Part shown: in pieces, positions 1-6,626 of the stretch
Position numbering within the stretch: the first letter of the stretch is position 1
Layout of the letters: each line of letters starts with the position of its first letter
From: an uncultured Rhodanobacteraceae bacterium
GTDB lineage: Bacteria; Pseudomonadota; Gammaproteobacteria; Xanthomonadales; Rhodanobacteraceae
Assembly (NCBI GenBank): GCA_913053815.1
Contig: CAJXGK010000103.1
Span: 1-6,626 of the forward strand
Length of the DNA: 6,626 bases
Direction: 5' to 3'
Program-made: the position numbers and the translations under genes
Notes under the pieces: generated by a model
Database searches by the model: none
What the model saw: only the letters and a program-made list of their open reading frames with translations
Told to the model about the DNA's origin: nothing

Positions 1-1878
1 CGCTGTCGACTGCTGGCGGGCCGCCTCAGAAATATTTTGAATCAGATCAGCCAGATCATTCGAAACCTTTTCGATCTCACCAAGGGCCGAACCGGCTTCT
101 TCGGCCCGACGTGCGCCTGAAACCACTTCCGCCGTGGTCTGTTCCATGGAGCTCACCGCTTCGTTGGTATCAGACTGAATGGTTTGCACCAGCGTTTCAA
201 TACGTTTGGTGGCGCCTGCGGAGCGTTCAGCCAGGCGCTGCACCTCATCCGCGACGACCGCGAACCCACGTCCTGCCTCCCCCGCCGAAGCCGCCTGGAT
301 GGATGCATTCAAGGCAAGAATATTGGTTTGTTCAGCAATATCATTAATCAATTCCACGATGGAGCCAATCTCCTGGGAAGATTCGCCGAGGCGCTTAATG
401 CGCTTGGATGTTTCCTGAATCTGGTCACGGATTGAGTCCATGCCTTCAATAGTCTGGCGGACGATTGCAGCACCATTGCCGGCAATCTGCACTGAACGCT
501 GGGCCACTTCAGCCGACTCGGTTGAATTCTTCGATACCTCGTCAATGGATACCGCCATCTCGTTGATCGCCGCCGAAGCGGAGGTGATCTGTTGAGCCTG
601 ATGTTCGGATGCTTCGGCAAGCTGCATGGCGGTAGCCTGGGTTTCCTGGGCCGCAGCTGAAACCTGCACTGCGGTTTCATTAATGGTAGATACCAAACTG
701 CGCAAGGCTTCCACCGCAAAATTGACGGAATCGGCAATGGCTCCGGTGATATCCTCGGTGACGGTCGCCCGAACGGTCAGATCGCCTTCGGCCAATGACC
801 CCATTTCGTCAAGCAGTCGCAGAATCGCTTCCTGGTTGCGCTGATTAAGTTCTGCCGTACCTTCGTAGCGGCGCTTCTGCTGCCTGGATTGGGCAACAAC
901 CAGCATCAGGGAAAACAGTACTGCGAAGGCCGCCCCCCCCACTCCCCACCATACATTCGGGAACAATCGCTTGATCGGCAAACTATCCAGCTTCTTCGCA
1001 ACATTGCTGGCGCTGAGTAACACAGACTGTGAATCGACCGAAGCCTGATTGGCGGCTAGCTTAACCTCGACCAACGTAGGTGCCGCTGCCAATAGCTTGT
1101 TCAACGGCGTGTTGATGCTCATCCAATGCCTCTGCACCTGTTTGAGAATATGCTGCGCATTACGGTTGCTCAAAGCCTGGACACCCACCTCATTGTTGCC
1201 TTTCAGCAATCCACTCAGGACGGCACCGTATAGTTGCGCATCACGCGATAAACCATCGGCGGCAGTTTGTGCTCCTTCACCGGCCCCCTGAACTTCCAAT
1301 GCTCTACGGATCATGCGGTCACCGAGCAACATCTGATTGGCAACCGTGTAGGTTTCCCCGGCATTCGTCCCCCCCTGTTTGACGATGCTTGCCACCTGAT
1401 CCATGCTCGAGTTAAGTAGCGGGACGGTTCGCGCAAAGGTGTTCGCCTGCTGCCGTGAGTCAAGTACCAAACTCTGGTTGCGGAGAATCTTGCTGATATC
1501 GCCATCCAGCTGTGCCCAGGTCTTGTTCAAATTAGTAATCGCTGCTCCCATACCACTGGCTGCATCGGCATAGCCGGGCATCCCGGCGTTCAGGTCACCC
1601 TGATTCAGGTAGTGAACCAGGGTGTCAAGCGTATTCCGTGTTGCACTGAGTTCCTTGAAAGCATCGATATTGCCGCCCGCTGCCTCCAACGCAAACTTTG
1701 CTGTCGACTGCGACAAAACCTGAACCTGAGTAGTCAGGTTGGAGGCATCGCGCTCATGCTTGTTGTTAATTGTCAACCAACCGAAATCCACCACCGCAAT
1801 CGCAATAGCAAGTAATAGAAGAACGATCAACCCTGTATAGCTGCGCTCTTTCCTGATAGCTCCACTCCTCGCACTCAT
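1..1878 (-). CDS. pilJ: PilJ, type IV pilus methyl-accepting chemoreceptor (3' end beyond window)
   Basis: This is the transmembrane receptor of the Pil-Chp system, which clusters in the inner membrane and controls the ChpA kinase through the adaptor PilI. The frame is open for 626 codons from ATG at 1878 to the left edge; Pseudomonas PilJ has about 680, so roughly 55 C-terminal residues are missing. Visible parts: a short basic N-terminus, TM1 at about residues 15-36, a periplasmic PilJ-type sensor region at about 37-305, TM2 at about 310-329, a HAMP-like segment at about 340-400, then a long coiled-coil signalling domain. The receptor hairpin tip lies at about 503-553 with [27 protein letters not shown] and RLAERS. 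The tip has NASIQAAS where most chemoreceptors have NAAIEAAR, which fits the PilJ subfamily. The start is supported by GAGGTGA a few bases upstream. It lies 31 bp after pilI in the same operon. Family assignment is firm. Confidence 0.95.
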   Translation of the reverse strand, partial: MSARSGAIRKERSYTGLIVLLLLAIAIAVVDFGWLTINNKHERDASNLTTQVQVLSQSTAKFALEAAGGNIDAFKELSATRNTLDTLVHYLNQGDLNAGMPGYADAASGMGAAITNLNKTWAQLDGDISKILRNQSLVLDSRQQANTFARTVPLLNSSMDQVASIVKQGGTNAGETYTVANQMLLGDRMIRRALEVQGAGEGAQTAADGLSRDAQLYGAVLSGLLKGNNEVGVQALSNRNAQHILKQVQRHWMSINTPLNKLLAAAPTLVEVKLAANQASVDSQSVLLSASNVAKKLDSLPIKRLFPNVWWGVGGAAFAVLFSLMLVVAQSRQQKRRYEGTAELNQRNQEAILRLLDEMGSLAEGDLTVRATVTEDITGAIADSVNFAVEALRSLVSTINETAVQVSAAAQETQATAMQLAEASEHQAQQITSASAAINEMAVSIDEVSKNSTESAEVAQRSVQIAGNGAAIVRQTIEGMDSIRDQIQETSKRIKRLGESSQEIGSIVELINDIAEQTNILALNASIQAASAGEAGRGFAVVADEVQRLAERSAGATKRIETLVQTIQSDTNEAVSSMEQTTAEVVSGARRAEEAGSALGEIEKVSNDLADLIQNISEAARQQSTA

Positions 1879-1909
1879 GCTTCACCTCGTAAAAATCCAG
1901 CTAACCCGC

Positions 1910-2449
1910 TCATACGGCCGCCTGCAAAAAGTCGGACGCTCGCGTCAGCCGTGTCATGCTAAATACGCCAAGACGTTTGTCGCCCAAAGTGATATTTTCT
2001 TCCACAAATCGTCGTAACTTGAGGTGGGCCTCACCCTCAGCGTGCTCCCGCTGCTCCAGCGTCAGGGTTTGCAGACCGGAGATTTCATCGACCAGCAAGC
2101 CAACGTTACCACCAGGCTGATAAACCACCAGCAGGCGCGTTCGAGGCGTGCTCCGGGTTACCTCATTGAACAGAAAGTGGCCCAGATCCACGACCGGCAC
2201 CAGATTACCTCGTAAATTGGTCACCCCAAGCAGCCATGGCAGAGTGCCCGGTACGTCCGCCATCGGCAAGGGGGTGAGAATCTCGCTAACTTCGGAAATA
2301 TCACTCACAAAATAGTAAGACCCCAGCCGAAACCCGATACCCCGCCAGAGTCCAGGTGTTTCAATCTGCTCGGGCACCCCTGGATCATGCGCCAGACTCT
2401 GGCGCTCATATTCAGCCAACAGGTCATAGGGGAGAGCCGCTTCAGCCAT
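1910..2449 (-). CDS. pilI: PilI, CheW-like chemotaxis adaptor
   Basis: This 179-residue cytoplasmic adaptor is expected to couple the receptor PilJ to the ChpA histidine kinase. After a non-conserved N-terminus (about 1-33), a single CheW domain occupies about 34-175. Its core reads GVTNLRGNLVPVVDL at 75-89, the counterpart of the GLxNxRGxxxPxxDL segment of CheW. GLLVDEISGLQ at 117-127 matches the second conserved CheW strand region. Length is as usual for PilI, whose Pseudomonas homologue is about 178 residues. The ATG at 2449 lies 12 bp after the pilH stop with no strong Shine-Dalgarno sequence, so translation may depend on that of pilH. The TGA is 31 bp before pilJ. The position between pilH and pilJ supports PilI over a generic CheW. 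Nothing looks broken. Confidence 0.93.
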   Translation of the reverse strand: MAEAALPYDLLAEYERQSLAHDPGVPEQIETPGLWRGIGFRLGSYYFVSDISEVSEILTPLPMADVPGTLPWLLGVTNLRGNLVPVVDLGHFLFNEVTRSTPRTRLLVVYQPGGNVGLLVDEISGLQTLTLEQREHAEGEAHLKLRRFVEENITLGDKRLGVFSMTRLTRASDFLQAAV

Positions 2450-2461
2450 TGGATGCCGCTA

Positions 2462-2833
2462 TCATGATTGCCCACTCAACAGTATGCCGATCCTGGCCAG
2501 CAATTGCTTTTCGCCTACCGGTTTGGTCAGGAAGTCCTTGGCTCCTTGGCGTAAGCCCCATACCCGGTCGGTTTCCATCGATTTGGTCGTAATGATCAGG
2601 ACGGGGATCCGCTCGGTTTCCGGATCGCGGGTTAGCATACGAGTCGCCTGGAAACCATTCATACCGGGCATGATCACATCCATGATGACGAGGTCAGGAC
2701 GAACCTGCTTGACCGCCTCGATGCCCTCCTCAGCACTGGTTGCACTGGACACACGGTGACCCGCCTTCTCCAGAAGGGAGGTAAAAACGCGAATATCCGT
2801 GGGTGAATCGTCGATAATGAGAATATGTGCCAT
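2462..2833 (-). CDS. pilH: PilH, single-domain response regulator
   Basis: This is a CheY-like receiver of 123 residues with no output domain. In Pseudomonas PilH is phosphorylated by ChpA and opposes PilG by favouring pilus retraction or acting as a phosphate sink. Key receiver residues are visible: D8/D9 acidic pair (IIDDSPTD), phosphoacceptor D52 in MDVIMPGMNG, T82 or T83 in LIITTKS, and K104 in FLTKP. I chose the ATG at 2833, giving MAHILIIDDSP, because it matches the family N-terminus and lies 13 bp after the pilG stop. An in-frame ATG at 2869 would add 12 residues and overlap the end of pilG by 23 bp, which is less likely. Neither start has a clear Shine-Dalgarno sequence. PilH is told from PilG by position and by the MPGMNGFQATR region. 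Confidence 0.93.
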   Translation of the reverse strand: MAHILIIDDSPTDIRVFTSLLEKAGHRVSSATSAEEGIEAVKQVRPDLVIMDVIMPGMNGFQATRMLTRDPETERIPVLIITTKSMETDRVWGLRQGAKDFLTKPVGEKQLLARIGILLSGQS

Positions 2834-2846
2834 GATTTCGCTTGTA

Positions 2847-3254
2847 TCAGTGTTTTTGCACATCCGCATGACGGCGGATTGCAGCCAAAAGTTCGTCGCG
2901 AGTGAAGGGTTTGGTCAGATACTGATCTGAACCACAGATCCGTCCTCGGGCCTTGTCGAACAAGCCATCCTTCGAAGACAACATGATGACCGGGGTCGCT
3001 TTGAAATTGGGGTTATTCTTGATAAGTGCGCAGGTCTGGTAGCCGTCCAGCCGCGGCATCATGATGTCCACAAAAATGATATTAGGCAGCATATCGGCAA
3101 TCTTTGCCAACGCCTCGAAGCCATCTACTGCCGTCACCACTTTGTAGCCTTCCTTCTTGAGTAAGGTTTCAGCGGTACGACGAATCGTCTTAGAGTCATC
3201 GATCACCATCACTCGCAGTCCATCCGGAGCGCCGCTATTGTTAACTTCTTTCAC
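2847..3254 (-). CDS. pilG: PilG, single-domain response regulator, first gene of the pil operon
   Basis: This is a CheY-like receiver of 135 residues. In Pseudomonas PilG is needed for pilus extension and twitching and interacts with FimL. Receiver residues: D19/D20 in MVIDDSKTIRRTAETL, phosphoacceptor D63 in FVDIMMPRLDGYQTCALIKN, S93 in IMLSSKDG, and K115 in YLTKPF. The stretches PNIIFVDIMMPRLDGYQTC and SSKDGLFDKA are nearly invariant in PilG, so identification is secure. The start is GTG at 3254, directly after an in-frame TAA and 6 nt behind GGGGG of a GGGGGTGAT ribosome binding site, so no longer form is possible. An internal GTG or ATG (codons 15 and 16) would remove only the unconserved N-terminus but lacks such a site. 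PilG opens the operon; pilH follows after 13 bp. Confidence 0.95.
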   Translation of the reverse strand: MKEVNNSGAPDGLRVMVIDDSKTIRRTAETLLKKEGYKVVTAVDGFEALAKIADMLPNIIFVDIMMPRLDGYQTCALIKNNPNFKATPVIMLSSKDGLFDKARGRICGSDQYLTKPFTRDELLAAIRRHADVQKH

Positions 3255-3260
3255 TTATCA

Positions 3261-3269
3261 CCCCCGCCG
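3261..3269 (-). promoter_or_regulatory. pilG ribosome binding site
   Basis: Read on the minus strand, GGGGGTGAT (3265 to 3257 in strict terms, with its G-run at 3265-3261) differs at one base from the ideal GGAGGTGAT and stands 6 nt before the GTG start. It decides the GTG start of pilG. Its first two Gs belong to the right arm of a GC-rich inverted repeat listed separately. Confidence 0.7.
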
Positions 3270-3289
3270 TGTCAGGGTCGCTGCGGCGG
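3264..3289 (-). repeat. GC-rich inverted repeat in the pilG leader
   Basis: Six-base arms CCGCCG (3264-3269) and CGGCGG (3284-3289) flank a 14-base loop. In the pilG transcript the downstream arm abuts and partly overlaps the G-run of the ribosome binding site. Folding could reduce access to it. The pairing is exact but short, there is no T-run so it is not a terminator, and a regulatory role is inference. Confidence 0.4.
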
Positions 3290-3365
3290 CACTGACTCTT
3301 GTAGCAACCCTCGTGCCGATCCGGCCACACTCCGGAATTCGGATAACAGGTCTTTTCAATATGTT

Positions 3366-3394
3366 GTTTAACCATTGTTTAGGAGTTGTGTCAA
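3366..3394 (-). promoter_or_regulatory. Candidate sigma-70 promoter for pilGHIJ
   Basis: On the minus strand a consensus -35 hexamer TTGACA (3394-3389) is followed after exactly 17 bp by TTAAAC (3371-3366), which keeps the first T and two central As of TATAAT. It lies about 110 bp upstream of the pilG GTG and points toward it. This is the best promoter match in the intergenic region. The -10 is weak, so an activator or another start is possible. Confidence 0.5.
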
Positions 3395-3437
3395 GTTGAG
3401 CATACAAGTCATTGTCGGTAAAGATTCTATCTCAACT
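3394..3437 (+). promoter_or_regulatory. Possible gshB promoter within a 7-bp inverted repeat
   Basis: TTGAGC (3396-3401) and TAAAGA (3419-3424) are spaced by 17 bp and would give a short leader to gshB; the match is weak. The same stretch is framed by the exact inverted repeat AGTTGAG (3394-3400) and CTCAACT (3431-3437). The left arm adjoins the -35 box of the opposing pilG promoter. It could be a shared operator, but 7-bp arms 30 bp apart can arise by chance. Confidence 0.25.
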
Positions 3438-3478
3438 GAGATGCGCCCCTATCCCACCTTTGTGGCCTGGAGATAGAC

Positions 3479-4264
3479 ATGCCAACCAAGCTAGCCGTAC
3501 TGATGGACCCCATTGAAAAAGTCAAGGTTCATAAAGATTCCACCCTTGCCATGCTGCTTGAAGCACAACGGCGCAACTACCTATTACATTATGTGATGTC
3601 ACGCGGGTTGGCACTGCGCCAAGGGGTACCGTGGGCACGATTGGCCCCACTCCGGGTATTCGACGACCCTACTCGATGGTATGAACGGGATGACGCTGTG
3701 TGGCAAGAACTGACCTCTATGGACATGTTGCTGATCCGTACCGACCCCCCCTTCGAAGCTGAATATCTCTATGACACGATCGTTCTGGAGCAAGCCGAAC
3801 GCAATGGCCTGCGGGTCGTCAACCCCCCCCAAGCTTTGCGAGACTGCAACGAAAAGCTCTATGCCTTGCAATTTCCACAATGCTGCGTACCGACCCAGGT
3901 ATCCCGGTCCCGGAAGGACTTACGCAACTTTGCTAAGGAGCATGGCGAAATTGTACTCAAACCATTGGATGGCATGGGGGGGCGTCGTATTTTCCGCTCC
4001 AGCGCTAACGATCCCAACCTCAACGTGATTCTAGAAAGTCTGGTGGGCGAAGACCAGCATCTTGCTCTAGCCCAACGCTTCATTCCAGAAATCCGTCAAG
4101 GTGACAAGCGCATCCTGGTCATTGATGGCGTACCCATCCCCTACGCTTTGGCTCGCGTACCCAGTGGCTCGGACTTTCGTGGCAATCTGGCAGCAGGGGG
4201 GCATGGCATCGGTATCCCGCTATGTGCACGCTCAGGCCCAAGCCGCTCATCTCGGCTAAATTAG
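3479..4264 (+). CDS. gshB: Glutathione synthetase, truncated at a sequence junction
   Basis: GshB is the cytoplasmic ATP-grasp ligase that adds glycine to gamma-glutamylcysteine. The ATG at 3479 has GGAG 6 nt upstream, and [16 protein letters not shown] aligns with the E. coli N-terminus. Visible hallmarks: [14 protein letters not shown] (19-32), [10 protein letters not shown] (87-96), [15 protein letters not shown] (113-127), the ATP-grasp glycine loop [13 protein letters not shown] (160-172), [18 protein letters not shown] (209-226) and RGNLAAGG (234-241). True similarity ends at about residue 248-251, near 4222-4230. The last 10-13 residues, to a TAG at 4262-4264, are antisense ppdK sequence. 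E. coli GshB has 316 residues, so about 65 are missing, including the C-terminal metal-binding segment that normally reads like EINVTSPTG. As drawn the product would be inactive. It is divergent from pilG, a known neighbour. Confidence 0.93.
   Translation: MPTKLAVLMDPIEKVKVHKDSTLAMLLEAQRRNYLLHYVMSRGLALRQGVPWARLAPLRVFDDPTRWYERDDAVWQELTSMDMLLIRTDPPFEAEYLYDTIVLEQAERNGLRVVNPPQALRDCNEKLYALQFPQCCVPTQVSRSRKDLRNFAKEHGEIVLKPLDGMGGRRIFRSSANDPNLNVILESLVGEDQHLALAQRFIPEIRQGDKRILVIDGVPIPYALARVPSGSDFRGNLAAGGHGIGIPLCARSGPSRSSRLN
4222..4233. other. Junction between two unrelated segments (probable chimera)
   Basis: Plus-strand gshB similarity ends at about L248 (codon 4220-4222) or up to three codons later. 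Minus-strand ppdK similarity begins at L38-V40 (4235-4227). The ambiguous bases in between contain the 6-bp palindrome GTGCAC (4224-4229). Composition, homopolymer content and likely taxonomic origin change across this point. There is no transposase, tRNA, direct repeat or integrase nearby to explain it. Confidence 0.85.
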
Positions 4265-4346
4265 CCCCTTTTCCACCGAGCAGGTTTTTCATCCCGGCGT
4301 TTCCTTCGGCCTTGCCAGCGCCGAAGGTATAGATCCACTGGGTCAC
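4227..4346 (-). CDS. ppdK: Pyruvate phosphate dikinase, N-terminal fragment only
   Basis: PPDK interconverts pyruvate, ATP and phosphate with phosphoenolpyruvate, AMP and pyrophosphate. Only its first ~40 codons are present. [15 protein letters not shown] (1-15) and [19 protein letters not shown] (20-38) are the characteristic start of the N-terminal nucleotide-binding domain; the family then continues with a PVPPGFT-like motif. Here the reading changes after V40 into H-I-A-G and onward, which is antisense gshB. The frame stays open to a stop at 4119, so a naive call would give a 75-residue hybrid. The start is GTG at 4346, overlapping the glyS TGA as GTGA, with GGAGAGAGG just upstream inside the last glyS codons. 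This predicts translational coupling. Full-length PPDK has about 880-900 residues, so this is an edge created by the junction, not a functional gene. Confidence 0.88.
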
Positions 4347-6397
4347 CTCTCTCCGCCCTCGATCCGGGAGAAATCGGCGACCGCATCCATGTTCGAGCGG
4401 ATTTCAGACAGCAGCCTCAGCCTGTTTCGGCGCCTATCGGCCTCGTCGCAATTTACCGTTACATGGTCGAAAAAAGCATCCACAGGGGCCCTCAGTTTCG
4501 ATAATTCAGCCATGGCCTCGTCGAACCTTTCCTTACTCAGGGCCGCCTCGATGGCGGGCTTGGAGGTCTCGATCGCCCTGTAGAGGGCTATTTCCTCCGC
4601 CTCTGCGAGCAACTCCGGATCGGTCGAACCCGCATAACTCTCGCCGTCTTTTTTCTCCTCGATGCGGAGAATATTGGCGGCGCGCCGGTACGCGGTCAAC
4701 AGGGAACCGCCGTCTTCGCTTCCTATAAAGGTGGCGAGCGCATCGAGCCGTGACAAGAGGCGGACCAGATCGTCCTCGCCGCCAAGCGCGAAGACCGCGT
4801 CCACATGATCGTGGCGGACGCCTTTTTCCTTCAGGTAGACCTTCAGGCGGTCGGCGAAGAAAGAAAGCAAATCCTTTCCGACCCCGGCCTTTGATTTCTC
4901 GAAAATACCGGCCAAGGGAATCCGCAGATCGTTTTCGAGTATCAGCCGAATGACCCCCAAGGCGGCCCGGCGAAGGGCGAAGGGGTCTTTCGAACCGGTC
5001 GGTTTTTCATCGATGGACCAGAACCCGGCCAGGGTGTCGATCTTATCGGCAAGCGCGACGCAAACGCCAACCGGCGCGGACGGGCAGGCGTCGTTGGGCC
5101 CGAGCGGGCCGTAATGCTCGGCGATGGCCTCGGCGACTTCAGCGTTTTCCCCATCGGCCAGCGCGTAATAACGGCCCATGACGCCTTGGAGTTCCGGGAA
5201 CTCGCCGACCATATTCGACGTCAGGTCGGCCTTGGCGAGACGGGCCGCGGAGCGCACCTTGTCCCTATCGGCGCCGGGAACGTAAGCGGCGATCTCGGTG
5301 GCCAGCGCCTGAACCCGGTCGGCCTTTTCATCTAAATTTCCAAGCTTGGCGTGGAAGACGATCTGGCTTAATTCCGGGGCGCGCGACGCCAGCGAGCGTT
5401 TGCGGTCCTGGTCCCAGAAATACTTGGCGTCCGATAGGCGCGCGCGCAGGACGCGCTCGTTGCCCGCCACGATGGCGGCCCCGCCGTCCGAAGCCTCAAT
5501 GTTGGTGACCACGATAAAACGGTTGGCCAGGTTTCCACCCCCGTCCAGGCAGGAAAAATATTTCTGGTGCTTGCGCATGGCCGTGGCCAGGACTTCGCCG
5601 GGAACGTCCATGAAGGCGTCGTCTATCCGCCCCATCCGCACCACCGGCCATTCGACCAGCCCGGCGACCTCGGCCAGCAGGCCTTCGTCGGGTTTCACGG
5701 TCAATCCCTCGGCCTCGGCCAGTTTGGCGGCCTGTTCGCTTATCAGCGCCTTACGCTCAGCGGCGTCCAGCATCACTTTGGCGGCGCGGAGTTTCTCTTG
5801 GTAGTCGGCAAAGTCTTTAACCTCAAAGGGTTCCGGAGCCAGGAAACGGTGGCCGCAAGTGACCGTGGCGACCTTTTCCTTCCATGCCTGGTCAAGGCCG
5901 ATCTTCACGGCTTCGCCGTCAAACAGGCATAAGACCCCTTGGATTGGGCGAACCCATTTAAAATCCTCCCCTTCGATCCACTTCATGGACTTCGGCCAGG
6001 GGAAAGTGTTGACGGCATTTTGTATAAGGCCGATGAGAACCTCGGCCAGGGGCCGTCCTTTCTTCTCCATAACGGCGAACCAGGAAGTCTTTCCCTTGAT
6101 CTCGCGCTGTTCGATTTTTGCGCTATCGGGCAGCGACCCCTTAAAGCCTTTGATCGCTTGGTCGGGCGCATCTACGCGCGGGCCCTTGCGTTCCTCGGAA
6201 ACGTCGGGCTGTTTTTCGGGCAACCCGTCCACCACCAAGACCAGACGACGCGGGGTCGTGAAGGCTTCGGCCTTGGTGAATTCAAGCCCGGCGTCTTTAA
6301 GGCCTTGCGTCACCAGCCGTTTTAAATCGGCGGCGGCGCGGGCCTGCATGCGGGCGGGAATTTCTTCGGACAATATTTCAAGAAGGAGTTCGGCCAT
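4343..6397 (-). CDS. glyS: Glycyl-tRNA synthetase beta subunit
   Basis: GlyS is the large subunit of the bacterial alpha2-beta2 glycyl-tRNA synthetase and supplies tRNA recognition, while GlyQ carries the aminoacylation site. The 684-residue product matches the usual length (E. coli 689). Landmarks in order: [13 protein letters not shown] (5-17), [15 protein letters not shown] (46-60), ERKGPR (69-74), FPWPKSMKW (132-140), [15 protein letters not shown] (148-162), [11 protein letters not shown] (181-191), [12 protein letters not shown] (272-283), [17 protein letters not shown] (312-328), [14 protein letters not shown] (348-361), [20 protein letters not shown] (391-410) and [12 protein letters not shown] (449-460), then a DALR-type anticodon-binding region near the C-terminus. 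The ATG at 6397 has GAGGAGG about 10 nt upstream. It follows glyQ by 4 bp and overlaps ppdK by 4 nt. The sequence style is alphaproteobacterial. Intact. Confidence 0.97.
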   Translation of the reverse strand: MAELLLEILSEEIPARMQARAAADLKRLVTQGLKDAGLEFTKAEAFTTPRRLVLVVDGLPEKQPDVSEERKGPRVDAPDQAIKGFKGSLPDSAKIEQREIKGKTSWFAVMEKKGRPLAEVLIGLIQNAVNTFPWPKSMKWIEGEDFKWVRPIQGVLCLFDGEAVKIGLDQAWKEKVATVTCGHRFLAPEPFEVKDFADYQEKLRAAKVMLDAAERKALISEQAAKLAEAEGLTVKPDEGLLAEVAGLVEWPVVRMGRIDDAFMDVPGEVLATAMRKHQKYFSCLDGGGNLANRFIVVTNIEASDGGAAIVAGNERVLRARLSDAKYFWDQDRKRSLASRAPELSQIVFHAKLGNLDEKADRVQALATEIAAYVPGADRDKVRSAARLAKADLTSNMVGEFPELQGVMGRYYALADGENAEVAEAIAEHYGPLGPNDACPSAPVGVCVALADKIDTLAGFWSIDEKPTGSKDPFALRRAALGVIRLILENDLRIPLAGIFEKSKAGVGKDLLSFFADRLKVYLKEKGVRHDHVDAVFALGGEDDLVRLLSRLDALATFIGSEDGGSLLTAYRRAANILRIEEKKDGESYAGSTDPELLAEAEEIALYRAIETSKPAIEAALSKERFDEAMAELSKLRAPVDAFFDHVTVNCDEADRRRNRLRLLSEIRSNMDAVADFSRIEGGER

Positions 6398-6401
6398 GGC
6401 C

Positions 6402-6626
6402 CTAGGCCTCCTCTTTCGTTCTTACGGCCAGCCAGGCCTGGCAGCAACCTTTGGCAAGGGCGCGGACGCGGGCGATGTAGGCGGCCCTCTCGGTTACCGA
6501 AATGACCCCGCGCGCATCCAATAAATTAAACAGGTGGCTGGCCTTGATGCAATGCTCGTAAGCCGGAATGGCCAAGGGCGCATCGAGGGAAAGGAGCGCC
6601 TTGCATTGGGTTTCCGCGTCCCCAAA
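6402..6626 (-). CDS. glyQ: Glycyl-tRNA synthetase alpha subunit, C-terminal part (5' end beyond window)
   Basis: The alpha subunit binds glycine and ATP and forms the aminoacyl-adenylate. Only the last 74 codons are present, open from the right edge to TAG at 6404-6402. The visible protein has [20 protein letters not shown] and [19 protein letters not shown], which are strongly conserved in the helical C-terminal region of GlyQ, followed by a lineage-variable tail ending KEEA. The fragment is too short for the ORF cutoffs that require a start codon, so automated calling could miss it. The stop lies 4 bp before glyS, and the glyS ribosome binding site (GAGGAGG) is inside the last glyQ codons. 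This is the standard glyQ-glyS operon. About 220 N-terminal residues, including the class II catalytic motifs, are outside the window. Confidence 0.93.
   Translation of the reverse strand, partial: FGDAETQCKALLSLDAPLAIPAYEHCIKASHLFNLLDARGVISVTERAAYIARVRALAKGCCQAWLAVRTKEEA
6404..6413 (-). promoter_or_regulatory. glyS ribosome binding site inside glyQ
   Basis: On the minus strand GAGGAGG, formed by the penultimate glyQ codons, stands about 10 nt before the glyS ATG. It fixes that start and suggests coupled synthesis of the two subunits at a matched ratio. Confidence 0.6.

Noticed and set aside
348..737. 129-codon minus-strand open frame rich in Pro and Arg
   Set aside because: It overlaps pilJ out of frame within the conserved HAMP and signalling region; its composition is that of a frame shadow and it has no recognisable domain.
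2484..2759. 91-codon plus-strand open frame opposite pilH
   Set aside because: It is antisense to the conserved receiver domain, with no motif of its own.
3255..3478. Possible small RNA or small gene in the pilG-gshB intergenic region
   Set aside because: No terminator-like stem with a T-run and no start codon with a good ribosome binding site and conserved product was seen; promoter and leader elements explain the space adequately.
4200..4260. Insertion sequence or integration site as the cause of the gshB break
   Set aside because: No transposase remnant, terminal inverted repeats, target duplication or tRNA end is visible on either side, and the right segment is an ordinary housekeeping operon.
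5346..6524. Long plus-strand open frames (up to 221 codons) opposite glyS
   Set aside because: They are antisense to a fully conserved glyS with high third-position GC, which commonly leaves the opposite strand open. No ribosome binding site or recognisable motif supports them.
1..6626. A novel defence, mobile or CRISPR-like system
   Set aside because: Every substantial open frame on the coding strands belongs to a known family (Pil-Chp, GshB, GlyQS, PPDK), and no direct repeat array or unknown gene cluster is present.

Overview
The window reads as two unrelated bacterial chromosome segments joined head-on at about position 4223-4232. The left segment (1 to about 4229) has moderate GC, mixed third-codon positions and several C/G homopolymer tracts. 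It carries the start of a type IV pilus (Pil-Chp) chemosensory operon on the minus strand, in the order pilG, pilH, pilI, pilJ. Transcribed away from it on the plus strand is gshB (glutathione synthetase). This pilG-gshB neighbourhood is known from gammaproteobacteria and relatives (Pseudomonas, Xanthomonas), so the left part suggests a pilus-bearing gamma- or betaproteobacterium or an Acidithiobacillus-like organism. Genus cannot be told from sequence alone.

The right segment (about 4226 to 6626) is visibly richer in GC, with strong G/C preference at third positions. On the minus strand it holds the end of glyQ, a complete glyS (both subunits of the tetrameric-type glycyl-tRNA synthetase) and the first ~40 codons of ppdK (pyruvate phosphate dikinase). 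The glyQ-glyS-ppdK order with tight spacing (4 bp, then a 4-nt GTGA overlap) is typical of Alphaproteobacteria, and the GlyS sequence looks alphaproteobacterial.

Left segment: PilG and PilH are single-domain CheY-like receivers, PilI is a CheW adaptor, and PilJ is the membrane chemoreceptor. They feed a ChpA-type kinase, expected beyond the left edge, to control twitching motility and pilus-linked signalling. The 224-bp region between pilG and gshB holds a good minus-strand promoter (TTGACA, 17-bp spacer), a strong ribosome binding site for pilG at a GTG start, a GC-rich inverted repeat next to that site, and a weaker possible plus-strand promoter for gshB.

At the junction gshB loses its last ~65 codons, including the C-terminal metal-binding region. 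ppdK loses all but its first ~40 of roughly 890 codons. The two broken genes face each other, no mobile element is visible, and the join sits on the palindrome GTGCAC. The simplest reading is a chimeric contig or clone rather than a natural rearrangement. I see no previously undescribed system here; the junction is the main thing to resolve.
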